This document shows positions 1 to 8,694 of a stretch of DNA of 34,327 nt, piece after piece (position 1 is the stretch's first letter; every line of letters starts with the position of its first letter). The position numbers and the translations under genes are program-made. This stretch comes from an uncultured Ignavibacteriales bacterium (lineage in GTDB: Bacteria; Bacteroidota; Ignavibacteria; Ignavibacteriales; Ignavibacteriaceae), in contig CAIMOS010000234.1 of assembly GCA_903843135.1 (NCBI GenBank), forward strand, positions 1 through 34,327, given 5' to 3'. The notes beneath the pieces are model-generated. The model saw nothing but the letters and a program-made list of their open reading frames with translations, was not told where the DNA came from and did no database searches.

Positions 1-43
1 AACTATTTTTAAGTTTAGAATATTATAATTTAATAGTAATAAA

Positions 44-72
44 TTTATTTGATAAGATTTAGTGTACGTTTG
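44..72 (+). promoter_or_regulatory. possible promoter of menF-menD
   Basis: TACGTTTG at 65-72 matches the TANNTTTG minus-7 box of Bacteroidota-type promoters exactly. A TTTA lies 17 bases upstream (44-47) where TTTG would be preferred. This would start transcription near 79 and give a leader of about 20 nt before menF. The minus-33 element is poor, and it is not known that this organism uses that promoter type, so this is a pattern match only. Confidence 0.25.
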
Positions 73-101
73 CATCTCCAAAAAATGAGTGACTTTATAA
101 G

Positions 102-1415
102 ATGACCGGAACAGGTCTGAAGAATTTATTTCCGGTTGAGAGCATCCCCCTTCGGGAAGGTGAACCATTTGTAATTAACAAAGAAGACCTGGGAACCGGG
201 AAAATCGATTTTCAGGAATTGATGCCAACCATCCACGTTCCATTTATTTTAAGAAACCGCGACAATGATGAGGTGATAATATTCGTCGGGGAGCATAAAA
301 TATATCATTTTAAGAATGCCGGTGAACTCGAAAAGCTGAGCGACGCAATTCTATCCGATGGTTTTCCTGATAACAATCTTCCCAGATTTGTGTGTTCAAT
401 AAAATTCCCTGGGGAACTAGATAACGGACAACCACGGATCTCAGGAAAAATTATCGAACCTTTAGGTGTATTGAGTATCAATTCTGAATCGATTACGGGA
501 ATTTTATATGATAATGATAGCGCAGAATCTGAACCGGTTCTCTTAGATACACTAAAATCTGTAATTGAAATGGTTACTGATTCATCTCTAATCAAAATAG
601 ATAATGAAAGTGATCTTTCCTCAATATTATTAAAATCTATCGCTGAGAATAAAGCTGATTGGGACTCCGGATTTTTTCAGGCTATGAATGGATTCAGCAC
701 AGGTGAATACAAAAAAATTGTACTTTCCAGAAAGCGCGACTATGGTATGTCCGGAGAACTATCGGTTGTTTCTCTATGGAATAAAATACGCGGGCTGAAG
801 CAGAGCAATTACAAGTTTGTAATAAACCTTCACGACCGGCTGCTGTTCGGATCCTCTCCGGAAAGACTCTTTAAGAAAGAAGGGAGTACAATTTACACTG
901 AGGCCCTTGCCGGTACTTTTATTGACGATGATTCCGATCCTGACAGGGAAAAGAATTATTATGAGCATATTCTTGTAAGGGACCATATCTTTGCCCAATT
1001 GAAAGGAACAGCAAGCAGGATACAGTATCCTGATAGTCCTAAAATAAGAAAGTATGAGAAAATTAATCACTATCTGACTCCGATTACTGCAGTGACCGAA
1101 TCGGTGTGCAGTTACATTGACTTTTTGAAATTATTGTTTCCAACTCCTGCCACTGCCGGTTATCCTGTTAATAGCGTTATTAATAAGATCGCTGAGATAG
1201 AATCTTACCAAAGGGAATACTATGCCGGATTAACGGGAATTGTGCGCGGAAACGGAGACGCGGAGTTTTTTGTAAATCTTCGCTGCGGACAGGTGAAAAA
1301 CGATATGATTTCATTTTACGCCGGATGCGGTATTGTTGAAGGTTCCGAATCGGAAAAAGAGTACACGGAATCTGAACTGAAAATGAAAACAATGATGTCG
1401 CTTTTCGGATCATGA
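102..1415 (+). CDS. menF: isochorismate synthase MenF
   Basis: Chorismate-binding enzyme of 437 residues, expected to convert chorismate to isochorismate, the first committed step of menaquinone synthesis. The C-terminal half carries the family motifs in order: KKIVLSR (204-210, with the general-base Lys205), GSSPERLF (250-257), TEALAGT (266-272), FPTPATAG (346-353), REYYAGLTG (371-379), FVNLR (390-394) and a glycine/glutamate-rich AGCGIVEG...EKEY segment (407-421) that binds Mg. The N-terminal 200 residues are divergent, as is normal. A stop at 90-92 in the same frame excludes a longer start. No clear Shine-Dalgarno is present; a 6-codon mini-ORF (85-105) overlaps the start as ATGA. The stop overlaps menD as ATGA, so the two are surely co-translated. 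An anthranilate- or salicylate-type relative is possible, but the menD neighbour settles the role. Confidence 0.93.
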   Translation: MTGTGLKNLFPVESIPLREGEPFVINKEDLGTGKIDFQELMPTIHVPFILRNRDNDEVIIFVGEHKIYHFKNAGELEKLSDAILSDGFPDNNLPRFVCSIKFPGELDNGQPRISGKIIEPLGVLSINSESITGILYDNDSAESEPVLLDTLKSVIEMVTDSSLIKIDNESDLSSILLKSIAENKADWDSGFFQAMNGFSTGEYKKIVLSRKRDYGMSGELSVVSLWNKIRGLKQSNYKFVINLHDRLLFGSSPERLFKKEGSTIYTEALAGTFIDDDSDPDREKNYYEHILVRDHIFAQLKGTASRIQYPDSPKIRKYEKINHYLTPITAVTESVCSYIDFLKLLFPTPATAGYPVNSVINKIAEIESYQREYYAGLTGIVRGNGDAEFFVNLRCGQVKNDMISFYAGCGIVEGSESEKEYTESELKMKTMMSLFGS

Positions 1416-3136
1416 AAATTAACAGGAACATTTTTGCCGCAAAATTTCTCGTGGACCGCTTATATAGGTCGGGTGTGCGTGAAGTCTGTATCTCACCGGG
1501 ATCCCGCAGTACGCCATTAGTTTTCGCGTTCGAATCTGAAAAGAGAATTAAGAAACACGTCATAATTGATGAGCGCGCCGCCGCTTTTTTTGCGCTCGGA
1601 CTGTCGAAAAGCACTGATAAGCCTGTTGCGTTGCTCTGTACATCCGGTACCGCGGTTGCCGAATATTATCCCGCTCTGATCGAAGCATTCCAAACAAGAG
1701 TCAAACTTGTTGCGGTGACAGCAGACCGACCGTCATACCTCAGAAATACAGGTGAGAACCAGTGTATTAATCAGGAAAACATTTTCCAAAATCATATCAA
1801 AGCGTTTTTCGATCCCGGATTACCCGAAGTCGATATATCTTATTTTGAAGCTTTCAATTCGGGGATGTCAGAAGTCTGTCAAACACTTAATTTCCGTGAT
1901 CCGGGCCCGGTACATATCAATTTCCCCTGCATTAAACCTTTCGAACCGGGTGCGTTTACAGATGACGCGGATAAAGATGCCGTGAATGAAATTCGAAAAA
2001 TTAAATTTGCGGTTACTGTCCCCAAAACTGATACTACCCTCGATCAGGATTTACAAAATTCACTACTGAATTCTGTGCGGCCGCTTATCGTAGTCGGGCG
2101 TTTAAAAAGATATGACCGGGCAGCGAAAGATATTCTGAAAATTGCGGAGCTGCTGAACGCCCCGGTGCTGGCGGATATTACTTCGAAACTCAGGTACACC
2201 GGCAGGATCCACAAGAATGTGATATTCAATTACGACACACTTCTGAGGGCGGGCTTTCCTGAAAGGCTGGCCGCGCCGGGTTTGGTCCTTCATTTTGGGG
2301 GGCCTCTGAATTCCCTCATCTTATTAAAGTACCTGTCGGGATTTGATTGCCCCAGGTTCATTGTGAATGAGTACGGAGACTGGACTGATCCTTCGAAAAA
2401 AAGTTCGGCCGTATTAAAAATGCAGCCGGGGGAAATCGTGAGGTTCCTGAAGCAGAACCGGTTTGAACCCGATCCTGAGAATAAAATATATCTGCAAAAT
2501 TTCAGGGAGCTGGATCAGATAATTGATTATCATAACAATAAACTGCCCGGCCGCAAAGAGCTTAACGAAGTCAATACCGTTAACATTGTCCTTGAATCGA
2601 TACCGGACGGTTCTTGTCTTATGTCCGGTAACAGTCTCGCGATAAGAGATTTTGACAACTTTAGCATAAGGCTTGATAAGAAAATTGAAATCTATTCAAA
2701 CCGCGGAGCGAGCGGAATAGACGGTGTGATCTCAACCGCAGCCGGCCTTTCAGAAGGAAAAAAGAAACGGGTGTTCCTTGTTATCGGTGACCTCTCTTTT
2801 TTATATGACCTGAACTCACTTATACTGCTGAATAAGGAACAGGTGCGGCTTACGATTATTCTCATTAACAACTCCGGCGGAGGAATCTTCTCGATGCTGC
2901 CTGTCTCAGAATATTCACCTGAATTCGAAAAATATTTTAAAACGGAAGTGAGAGCAAATTTCAGGAAGATATTGAAAGGAATGGATATTCCTTATAGGGA
3001 GGCAAGAACAGCGTTTGAACTGAGAAAGATGCTGAGAGGCGAGTCCGCGAGAAGCGGTATTAATGTAATCGAGGTTAAAACTTCTTCAACTGAATCGAAA
3101 AAAATTCGTGAGCTATTAAGACGGCATTCCGGTTAA
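1412..3136 (+). CDS. menD: 2-succinyl-5-enolpyruvyl-6-hydroxy-3-cyclohexene-1-carboxylate synthase MenD
   Basis: Thiamine-diphosphate enzyme (574 residues, a typical MenD length) that joins isochorismate and 2-oxoglutarate to give SEPHCHC in menaquinone synthesis. The N-terminal Pyr domain has CISPGSRST (26-34), DERAAAFFALG (53-63, with the ThDP-activating Glu54), TSGTA (78-82) and TADRP (103-107). The C-terminal PP domain has SNRGASGIDG (429-438), the ThDP/Mg motif GDLSFLYDLNSL (459-470) and NNSGGGIF (486-493). The gene starts inside the menF stop codon (ATGA) and is followed 20 nt later by a strong hairpin terminator, so menF-menD form a two-gene unit. The remaining men genes (menA, B, C, E, H) are not in the window. 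Confidence 0.95.
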   Translation: MKINRNIFAAKFLVDRLYRSGVREVCISPGSRSTPLVFAFESEKRIKKHVIIDERAAAFFALGLSKSTDKPVALLCTSGTAVAEYYPALIEAFQTRVKLVAVTADRPSYLRNTGENQCINQENIFQNHIKAFFDPGLPEVDISYFEAFNSGMSEVCQTLNFRDPGPVHINFPCIKPFEPGAFTDDADKDAVNEIRKIKFAVTVPKTDTTLDQDLQNSLLNSVRPLIVVGRLKRYDRAAKDILKIAELLNAPVLADITSKLRYTGRIHKNVIFNYDTLLRAGFPERLAAPGLVLHFGGPLNSLILLKYLSGFDCPRFIVNEYGDWTDPSKKSSAVLKMQPGEIVRFLKQNRFEPDPENKIYLQNFRELDQIIDYHNNKLPGRKELNEVNTVNIVLESIPDGSCLMSGNSLAIRDFDNFSIRLDKKIEIYSNRGASGIDGVISTAAGLSEGKKKRVFLVIGDLSFLYDLNSLILLNKEQVRLTIILINNSGGGIFSMLPVSEYSPEFEKYFKTEVRANFRKILKGMDIPYREARTAFELRKMLRGESARSGINVIEVKTSSTESKKIRELLRRHSG

Positions 3137-3156
3137 TCCGCAAAATTTTAATTAAT

Positions 3157-3188
3157 AAAAAAGGCAGGGATTTCAACCTGCCTTTTTT
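3157..3188. terminator. bidirectional intrinsic terminator between menD and the convergent gene
   Basis: Perfect 12-bp inverted repeat AAAAAAGGCAGG / CCTGCCTTTTTT with an 8-nt loop. The A-run and T-run make it work in both directions, which suits its position between the end of menD and the end of the minus-strand acyltransferase gene. Confidence 0.9.
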
Positions 3189-3224
3189 AAAAATTAAACC
3201 TAATGCCGGAACGCGGAAACGGTA

Positions 3225-4370
3225 TTAAACCTTTATAAATATTTTTTTCGCGTACATAATCCACATCAGTCCAAGCCACAGAAGGACATAAGAGAGGGCA
3301 AACATAAAGGACGCCAGATACGGGTCAAAGAATGGCGCGTAGAAAGACTGATATATGGATGTTTTAAGCGAAATGATCTCATTGTTTTCTGTTGTCCATT
3401 TAATTAATCCCATCGACTTGGCCATCAATCCCGAAAGGAAGAAAACAGTTATCGCGTTCGATCCGTAAACGATAAATGGTTTTGTCCACCAGGTAACACC
3501 CTTGATATCATTGAACCAATAGCAGAATCCGAAGAAATGAAGCGCAAGGCCGGCCGTCCACAGCACATAAGAACTTGTCCATATACTTTTATTCATCGGG
3601 AAAATTAAATCCCAGAACCATCCGATCACGAGCAAAATATTTGCACTGACAAATATCCAGGCAACTTTTGTGAGTTTGTCTGCTTTGGAATTCAGCCAAT
3701 GGCCCAGCATAATGCCGCAGATCGCTGTTCCAATCGCCGGCATAGTTGATAAGACGCCTTCCGGGTCCCAGACTTTAGTTGCTGACCACATATGTCCGCT
3801 TAGCAACAGATTATCCACATATGCCGCAAAGTTTGTCGCAGGCTCCAGATTCGCGTAACCAATTCCGGGAACGGGAATCAGCGTCATAAGCATCCAGTAA
3901 AGTATCAGCAGAATCGCGCCGACAATCGCCTGTGTTTTGACTCCGGTTTTTAGAAATAATATTGCTGCAATGAAGTATACAACACCGATCCTTTGCAGTA
4001 CGCCGGGTATTCTTAAAATTGTAAGGTCAACCCAGGAACCTGTAACAATATTATAGAAGGGGTAAGCTGCCGAGAATAAACCCAGCCCGAATAAAATCAA
4101 TGCTCTGCGGGTAATCTGCGTATATAACTTCGTAGTGTTTTCTCCTTGTTGTTTTCGCTTAGACATGGAAAGAGTAATCGCCACACCGACAATGAAGAGA
4201 AAGAAAGGGAAAATCAGGTCGGTGGGGGTGCATCCGTGCCATTTTGCATGAAGGAGGGGAGGGTATACAGTTGCCCAGTCGCCCGGATTGTTAACGAGGA
4301 TCATACCTGCAATGGTAATACCTCTGAATACATCAAGAGATACAAGCCGTTCAGTTTTTTCTGAACTCAT
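3225..4370 (-). CDS. heparan-alpha-glucosaminide N-acetyltransferase-like membrane protein (COG4299/DUF5009)
   Basis: Polytopic inner-membrane protein of 381 residues with about ten hydrophobic segments. The start RLVSLDVFRGITIAGMILVN is the hallmark of the COG4299/HGSNAT family. It is followed by HAKWHGCTPTDLIFPFFLFI (41-60), in which His41 lies where the acetyl-accepting histidine sits in human HGSNAT. Family members are thought to transfer acetyl groups across the membrane to amino sugars, and bacterial NagX-type proteins are linked to cell-wall or polysaccharide sugar use; the substrate here cannot be told. AAAGGA about 8 nt before the ATG is a good ribosome site. It is a lone gene, divergent from the aldehyde dehydrogenase and convergent with menD, with no sugar-catabolic neighbours. 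Confidence 0.85.
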   Translation of the reverse strand: MSSEKTERLVSLDVFRGITIAGMILVNNPGDWATVYPPLLHAKWHGCTPTDLIFPFFLFIVGVAITLSMSKRKQQGENTTKLYTQITRRALILFGLGLFSAAYPFYNIVTGSWVDLTILRIPGVLQRIGVVYFIAAILFLKTGVKTQAIVGAILLILYWMLMTLIPVPGIGYANLEPATNFAAYVDNLLLSGHMWSATKVWDPEGVLSTMPAIGTAICGIMLGHWLNSKADKLTKVAWIFVSANILLVIGWFWDLIFPMNKSIWTSSYVLWTAGLALHFFGFCYWFNDIKGVTWWTKPFIVYGSNAITVFFLSGLMAKSMGLIKWTTENNEIISLKTSIYQSFYAPFFDPYLASFMFALSYVLLWLGLMWIMYAKKIFIKV

Positions 4371-4442
4371 TTTCGTAGTCCTTTAATCTATAAAACAGAA
4401 TTTAGATTATTGTTTAAATAGTACAATATTAAAATACACATC

Positions 4443-4550
4443 TTGAGTAAGTACCCAAACACATTTATCCCAAAAGCTCCGGAGGGAAGAATTTCGGCAA
4501 TAATTAAGTCTGATAAATTTGAATTTTTTACCGATTACAGATATATTTGA
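4443..4550 (+). other. short open frame in the intergenic leader, doubtful
   Basis: A TTG-initiated frame of 35 codons fills much of the gap between the divergent acyltransferase and aldehyde dehydrogenase genes; its residues (for example YPNTFIPKAPEGRISAIIK) look protein-like rather than random. There is no ribosome site and no recognised family. It may be a fragment of a lost gene or chance. A TANNTTTG match (TAAATTTG, 4514-4521) inside it could be the minus-7 box of the aldehyde dehydrogenase promoter. Confidence 0.15.
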
Positions 4551-4576
4551 GTGTTAATCTAAAGAGAAATAGAATT

Positions 4577-6145
4577 ATGGATAAAGATCTTTTATCGGTT
4601 CAGGAATCACGAGATTTAGCAAAGAAAGCAAAAGAAGCCCAGCTCGAATTTAAGTTTTATTCGCAGGAGCAGGTCGATAAAATTGTGAAAGCAATGGCGG
4701 ACGCCGGCTATGCTGAATCAGAGCGTCTGGCGAAAATGGCAGCAGAGGAGTCCGGTTTTGGCAAGTTGGCAGACAAAGTCACGAAGAATCAGTTCGCGAC
4801 GAAGAATGTTTATGATTCTATAAAGAACCTGAAAAGTGTCGGAGTAATCGCGACAGAAGCTAACGGAAAAGTACTGAAAATTGCGGAGCCTATGGGTGTA
4901 ATCGCAGCATTAATCCCTTCAACTAATCCTACATCCACCGCGATGTATAAAATTCTGATCTCTCTTAAATGCCGCAACAGTATTGTCCTGAGCCCGCATC
5001 CGAGAACTCCGAAGTGCACGATGGAGGCAGCGCGTGTGATGAGCGATGCGGCTGAGAAGGCAGGCGCCCCGAAAGGACTGATTCAATGCATCACAACACC
5101 GACCATTGAGGGTACAGACGCACTGATGCACGACCGCAATGTCGCGTTAATACTCGCGACCGGCAGCGGGCCAATGGTGAAAGCGGCATACAGTTCCGGG
5201 AAACCGGCATACGGTGTTGGTCCTGGGAATGTGCCCGCGTTTATTGAGAAAACTGCGAACTATAAAAAAGCTGTCGCGGATATAATTTACGGAACCACCT
5301 TTGATAACGGAACCTTATGCTCCTCTGAGCAGGCGATAATTGCGGACAGAACCATTCGTGAACAGGTAATTTCGGAAGCGAAAAAACTGAACGGATATTT
5401 TGTTAATGCAGATGAGAAAAAGCTGCTCGGTAATGCGATAATGAAGGAAGGGAAGATCAATCCCGAAATAGTCGGCAAGCCTGCTGTCTGGATCGCGAAG
5501 TATGCGGGATTTAATGTCCCGGAAAACACGAGTGTCCTTATTGCTGAATGCTCTGAAGTCGGAAAACAGGAACCGCTTTCAGTTGAAAAGCTTTCACCTG
5601 TATTGGCTTTTTACACAGTGGACGGCTGGCTTGAAGGATGCCACAGATGCATTGACTTGTTAAAGTTTGGCGGAGTAGGTCACACAATGGTGATCCATTC
5701 CAATGACAGTGAAATAATTATGAAGTTCGCGCTTGAGAAACCGGCATTCAGAATTTTAGTCAATACGGTTTCATCCATAGGCGCAGTCGGCTACACTACA
5801 GCATTGGCCCCTTCGCTAACACTCGGCCCCGGCACCTGGGGCGGTTCGATCATCTCCGAAAATGTTACTGCGCGCCATATGATGAATATTAAATACGTTG
5901 CCTTTGAAACGAATCCTGTGAACCACGGGCAGACACTTACCCAGGTAAGTAAATCGCACGTATCCGGAGATTTTATTTCGGAGATTGAAGACAGATTACG
6001 TGCCAGGGCAGGCAACCCGCCGGTTATTAAAAAAGAAAATCCTTCGGGAGCTAAACTGTCCGGCACACCGGAAGAAAAACCCGTTTACGGGTCAGGAATT
6101 TCTGAAGCTGAGATTCAGAAAATTCTAAAAGAATTCAAGCTTTAA
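4577..6145 (+). CDS. CoA-acylating aldehyde dehydrogenase (EutE/PduP/SauS-like)
   Basis: Aldehyde dehydrogenase of the acylating class (522 residues), which oxidises an aldehyde such as acetaldehyde to acyl-CoA with NAD+, or runs in reverse. Visible are the cofactor segment GVIAALIPSTNPTS (107-120), ATGSGPMV (194-201), GVGPGNVPA (213-221) and the nucleophile Cys248 in NGTLCSSEQ. I chose the ATG at 4577; an in-frame TTG at 4547 would add ten residues with no family match. After the catalytic domain come a Gly/Pro/Lys/Glu-rich linker (about 485-507) and a short amphipathic helix ISEAEIQKILKEFKL (508-522), resembling the C-terminal encapsulation peptides of microcompartment enzymes. No shell proteins, alcohol dehydrogenase or lyase are nearby, so the substrate is unknown. 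The gene is monocistronic, closed by a terminator. Confidence 0.88.
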   Translation: MDKDLLSVQESRDLAKKAKEAQLEFKFYSQEQVDKIVKAMADAGYAESERLAKMAAEESGFGKLADKVTKNQFATKNVYDSIKNLKSVGVIATEANGKVLKIAEPMGVIAALIPSTNPTSTAMYKILISLKCRNSIVLSPHPRTPKCTMEAARVMSDAAEKAGAPKGLIQCITTPTIEGTDALMHDRNVALILATGSGPMVKAAYSSGKPAYGVGPGNVPAFIEKTANYKKAVADIIYGTTFDNGTLCSSEQAIIADRTIREQVISEAKKLNGYFVNADEKKLLGNAIMKEGKINPEIVGKPAVWIAKYAGFNVPENTSVLIAECSEVGKQEPLSVEKLSPVLAFYTVDGWLEGCHRCIDLLKFGGVGHTMVIHSNDSEIIMKFALEKPAFRILVNTVSSIGAVGYTTALAPSLTLGPGTWGGSIISENVTARHMMNIKYVAFETNPVNHGQTLTQVSKSHVSGDFISEIEDRLRARAGNPPVIKKENPSGAKLSGTPEEKPVYGSGISEAEIQKILKEFKL

Positions 6146-6166
6146 ATCTCTTTTACTTTTTAAGCC

Positions 6167-6208
6167 ATAAACTCCTGCAGAACCTTTCTGTGGGAGTTTA
6201 TCATTTTT
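6167..6208 (+). terminator. intrinsic terminator after the aldehyde dehydrogenase
   Basis: Long hairpin: ATAAACTCC (6167-6175) pairs with GGAGTTTAT (6193-6201), and the arms continue inward through TGCAGAA / TTTCTGTG with two wobble pairs, giving about 16 pairs and a very small loop. CATTTTTT follows. Confidence 0.8.
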
Positions 6209-6383
6209 TACGGTATCATTGTTCCCCCCAGATCCAATTTGGCACTGCTTCTTAGCTATCTATTCTATTATTTATTTCCACAAGCGGTAATCTGAATTAT
6301 TGAACGGTGGATTATGATTGTTACATATTACTCAGTCATTTGAAAATGTCTTAAATTGATTGCGAAATTTACAGGAATATCAG

Positions 6384-7286
6384 ATGCACGCACTTGAAGT
6401 AAAAAATTTATGCAAATCTTTTAACAGCATAAATGCCGTGGATAATGTTTCATTCACAATATCAGAAAATTCTATTTTCGGTTTGATCGGGAGAAACGGC
6501 GCCGGAAAGACAACAACAATACGTATGATGATGAACATTTATTTGCCCGATAAAGGTGAAGTTATATTAAGAGGCGCAAAAATCGGCCAGGAATTCAGGG
6601 ACAGGGTCGGATATCTGCCCGAAGAAAGGGGGCTGTACAAGCAGATGAAAGTTATCGATACCGTTCAGTTTTTTGCGGAGGTGAAAGGTAAGACCGGAAG
6701 AAAACTTCTAAAGAAGGCTGATGAGTATCTGGAAAGATTCGGGCTGCTTGACAGGAAAAATTCCAAAGTCGAAGACCTTTCAAAAGGGAACCAGCAGAAA
6801 CTTCAGTTTATAACTACAATCCTCCACGATCCGGATTTCGTTATTCTTGATGAACCTTTTTCCGGACTTGACCCCGTTAACATCAACATCATAAAAGAAA
6901 TCATCCTTGAACTTAAACAAAAAGGCAAAGTTATAATCTTTTCTACTCACCTTATGGATTTTGCAGAAAAGCTATGCGATGAAATAGCAATGATAGACAG
7001 GGGTAAAATAATTCTGAGCGGGAAACTCAGTGAAATAAAAAAGAGTTACGCGCAGAATAATATTAGCCTTCACTACCGGGGCGATCTTTCATTCCTTAAC
7101 GAAAACCCTATCATCGAATCGATCCAGGACTTCGGCAACACAACGGGGATAAAATTAAAACATGGCACAGACTCACAGCTGCTTCTTAAAATGCTTGTTG
7201 ATAATAATATTGCACTGACAAAATTTGACGCGAATGAAATATCTCTGCAGGAAATATTTATCAACCTGGCAGGAAAGGATGAGTAA
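6384..7286 (+). CDS. ABC transporter ATP-binding protein (NatA-like, COG4152)
   Basis: ATPase subunit of 300 residues for an ABC-2 type exporter. Walker A is GRNGAGKTT (36-44), the segment GYLPEERGLY (77-86) covers the Q-loop region as in NatA-like proteins, the signature is LSKGNQQK (132-139), Walker B is VILDEP (153-158) and the H-loop is STHLM (187-191). The last ~90 residues fit the C-terminal extension (DUF4162) of this subfamily. AGGA at 6373-6376 supports the ATG at 6384 rather than an upstream TTG at 6360. The following permease gene begins across its stop codon, so the pair forms one complex. NatA/NatB of Bacillus export sodium, but this subfamily has other cargos and the substrate is open. 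Confidence 0.9.
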   Translation: MHALEVKNLCKSFNSINAVDNVSFTISENSIFGLIGRNGAGKTTTIRMMMNIYLPDKGEVILRGAKIGQEFRDRVGYLPEERGLYKQMKVIDTVQFFAEVKGKTGRKLLKKADEYLERFGLLDRKNSKVEDLSKGNQQKLQFITTILHDPDFVILDEPFSGLDPVNINIIKEIILELKQKGKVIIFSTHLMDFAEKLCDEIAMIDRGKIILSGKLSEIKKSYAQNNISLHYRGDLSFLNENPIIESIQDFGNTTGIKLKHGTDSQLLLKMLVDNNIALTKFDANEISLQEIFINLAGKDE

Positions 7287-7287
7287 A

Positions 7288-8559
7288 ATGATGATCAATT
7301 ACAGGACAATCGCGATTATTAAGAGGGAACTGAAAGCTAAACTTTTCAGTAAATCTTTTATTTCTATGACGCTCTTTATACCAATTTTTATGATCGGGAT
7401 CCTTGGCATTCAGACTTACCTTATGAAATACGAAAGCGACAGCAACACAGTTCTCTTCGTTGCCGCGGGGAACTATACTCTGAAAGAGCGGCTCCAGTCT
7501 GAATTCGCAGATCAGGATTACGTGAAAAGTAAAGATTATACAATAGTCTGTCTGTCTGTAGCTGACTCAAAGTTTGACGGATTTCTGACTGAAAGGAAAA
7601 AGGAGCTCCTTGAAGGGAAAATTTCCGCGATTGTTCAGGTTCCTGACTCAGCTTTGATTAAAAAGGATATTGGGTACTACTCGACGAATCCGAATAATAA
7701 CACGGTCCATCTTAAGATCAGGGACGCAATCAATAAAGTGCTTGTCGAAACATACTTTGAGGGGAAAAATCTTTCTGAAGATGATCTGCAGTACGCAAAA
7801 GCGAGAGTTTCTATAACAGGTTATAAAGTTACAAAGGATGAAAAGGTGGAAGAGGAAGGGCCGGGTAATACAATTCTTGCTTTCGTTTTCACTTTCCTGA
7901 TCTATTTTGCCTTGCTGATGATCGGGACGATGATGATGCGCTCGGTTCAGGAAGAAAAGAATACCAGGGTTGTCGAAGTGCTGCTTTCGTCAGTGAGCAG
8001 TTTCGAACTGATCAGCGGAAAGATAATCGGCTTAGTCATTACGTCACTTGTGCAGATGGCGATATGGCTCACGCCTGTTATGCTTTTAATCAGTACAAGC
8101 TGGTTTGTTATTCCGCCGGAGTTAATTCTAAAAATTGATTTTACACTTATCCTCTTCTTCTTATATAACTACGGAATTTCACTTGTTACTTTTCTCGGAC
8201 TATTCGCGATGGTAGGAGCGGTATTCGCGAATGATCAGGATGCGCAGAACGGAGTCTGGCCGGTTACTATGACTATTATGATCCCGTTTTTTATTGCCTT
8301 GTCGATGATGAGTAATCCGGAAAATAATATAGCGAGAATATCTTCGATGCTGCCGATAGCTTCTCTTATGGTAATGCCTGCACGTCTGACTATGATTGAA
8401 GTGCCGTTATGGCAGTTCATTCTTTCGTTATTTGTTAATTTAATTTCAGCGTACGTCATTTTTAGAGTTGCGGCAAAATTATACCGCATCGGAATTTTGC
8501 GGACAGGAAAGTCACCGAAGTGGAGTGAGATAGTGAAGTGGTTAAAATATAAAGATTGA
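7288..8559 (+). CDS. ABC-2 family transporter permease (NatB-like)
   Basis: Membrane partner of the preceding ATPase, 423 residues. One N-terminal membrane helix (about 18-42) is followed by an extracytoplasmic region of ~160 residues and then six hydrophobic segments, the layout of ABC-2 membrane family 3. The conserved coupling segment RVVEVLLSSVSSFELISGKI follows the second membrane helix. In-frame starts exist at 7279, 7288 and 7291 and further upstream; AGGAAAGG at 7271-7278 is correctly spaced only for 7288 (or 7291), so I chose 7288. It lies one base after the ATPase stop, which implies translational coupling. The export substrate is unknown. Confidence 0.87.
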   Translation: MMINYRTIAIIKRELKAKLFSKSFISMTLFIPIFMIGILGIQTYLMKYESDSNTVLFVAAGNYTLKERLQSEFADQDYVKSKDYTIVCLSVADSKFDGFLTERKKELLEGKISAIVQVPDSALIKKDIGYYSTNPNNNTVHLKIRDAINKVLVETYFEGKNLSEDDLQYAKARVSITGYKVTKDEKVEEEGPGNTILAFVFTFLIYFALLMIGTMMMRSVQEEKNTRVVEVLLSSVSSFELISGKIIGLVITSLVQMAIWLTPVMLLISTSWFVIPPELILKIDFTLILFFLYNYGISLVTFLGLFAMVGAVFANDQDAQNGVWPVTMTIMIPFFIALSMMSNPENNIARISSMLPIASLMVMPARLTMIEVPLWQFILSLFVNLISAYVIFRVAAKLYRIGILRTGKSPKWSEIVKWLKYKD

Positions 8560-8583
8560 GAATACAAAAGAGCTTCGAGTGCT

Positions 8584-8633
8584 ATCCGGGTGAGCCGGAT
8601 ATATCCCCGATATGTCGTTATTGGGGATTTTTT
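8584..8633 (+). terminator. tandem hairpins ending the ABC transporter unit
   Basis: Two adjacent stems. The first is ATCCGG-GTGAG-CCGGAT (8584-8600). The second, ATCCCC (8603-8608) with GGGGAT (8623-8628), is followed by a run of six T (8628-8633) and should act as the intrinsic terminator. The first hairpin may protect the mRNA 3' end or help pausing. Confidence 0.75.
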
Positions 8634-8694
8634 ACCCAATTGTTTGGGAGCGGAATTCTTGGTAAATTTATTACTCAGAAAATAATTTCAATAT

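Noticed and set aside
1180-1614. Minus-strand open frame across the menF-menD junction
   Set aside because: Both plus-strand genes are certain from their catalytic motifs and the ATGA overlap; the opposite frame shows no recognisable protein.
7225-7287. Longer start for the ABC permease
   Set aside because: It would overlap the ATPase gene by about 60 bases; the ribosome site AGGAAAGG fits the ATG at 7288.
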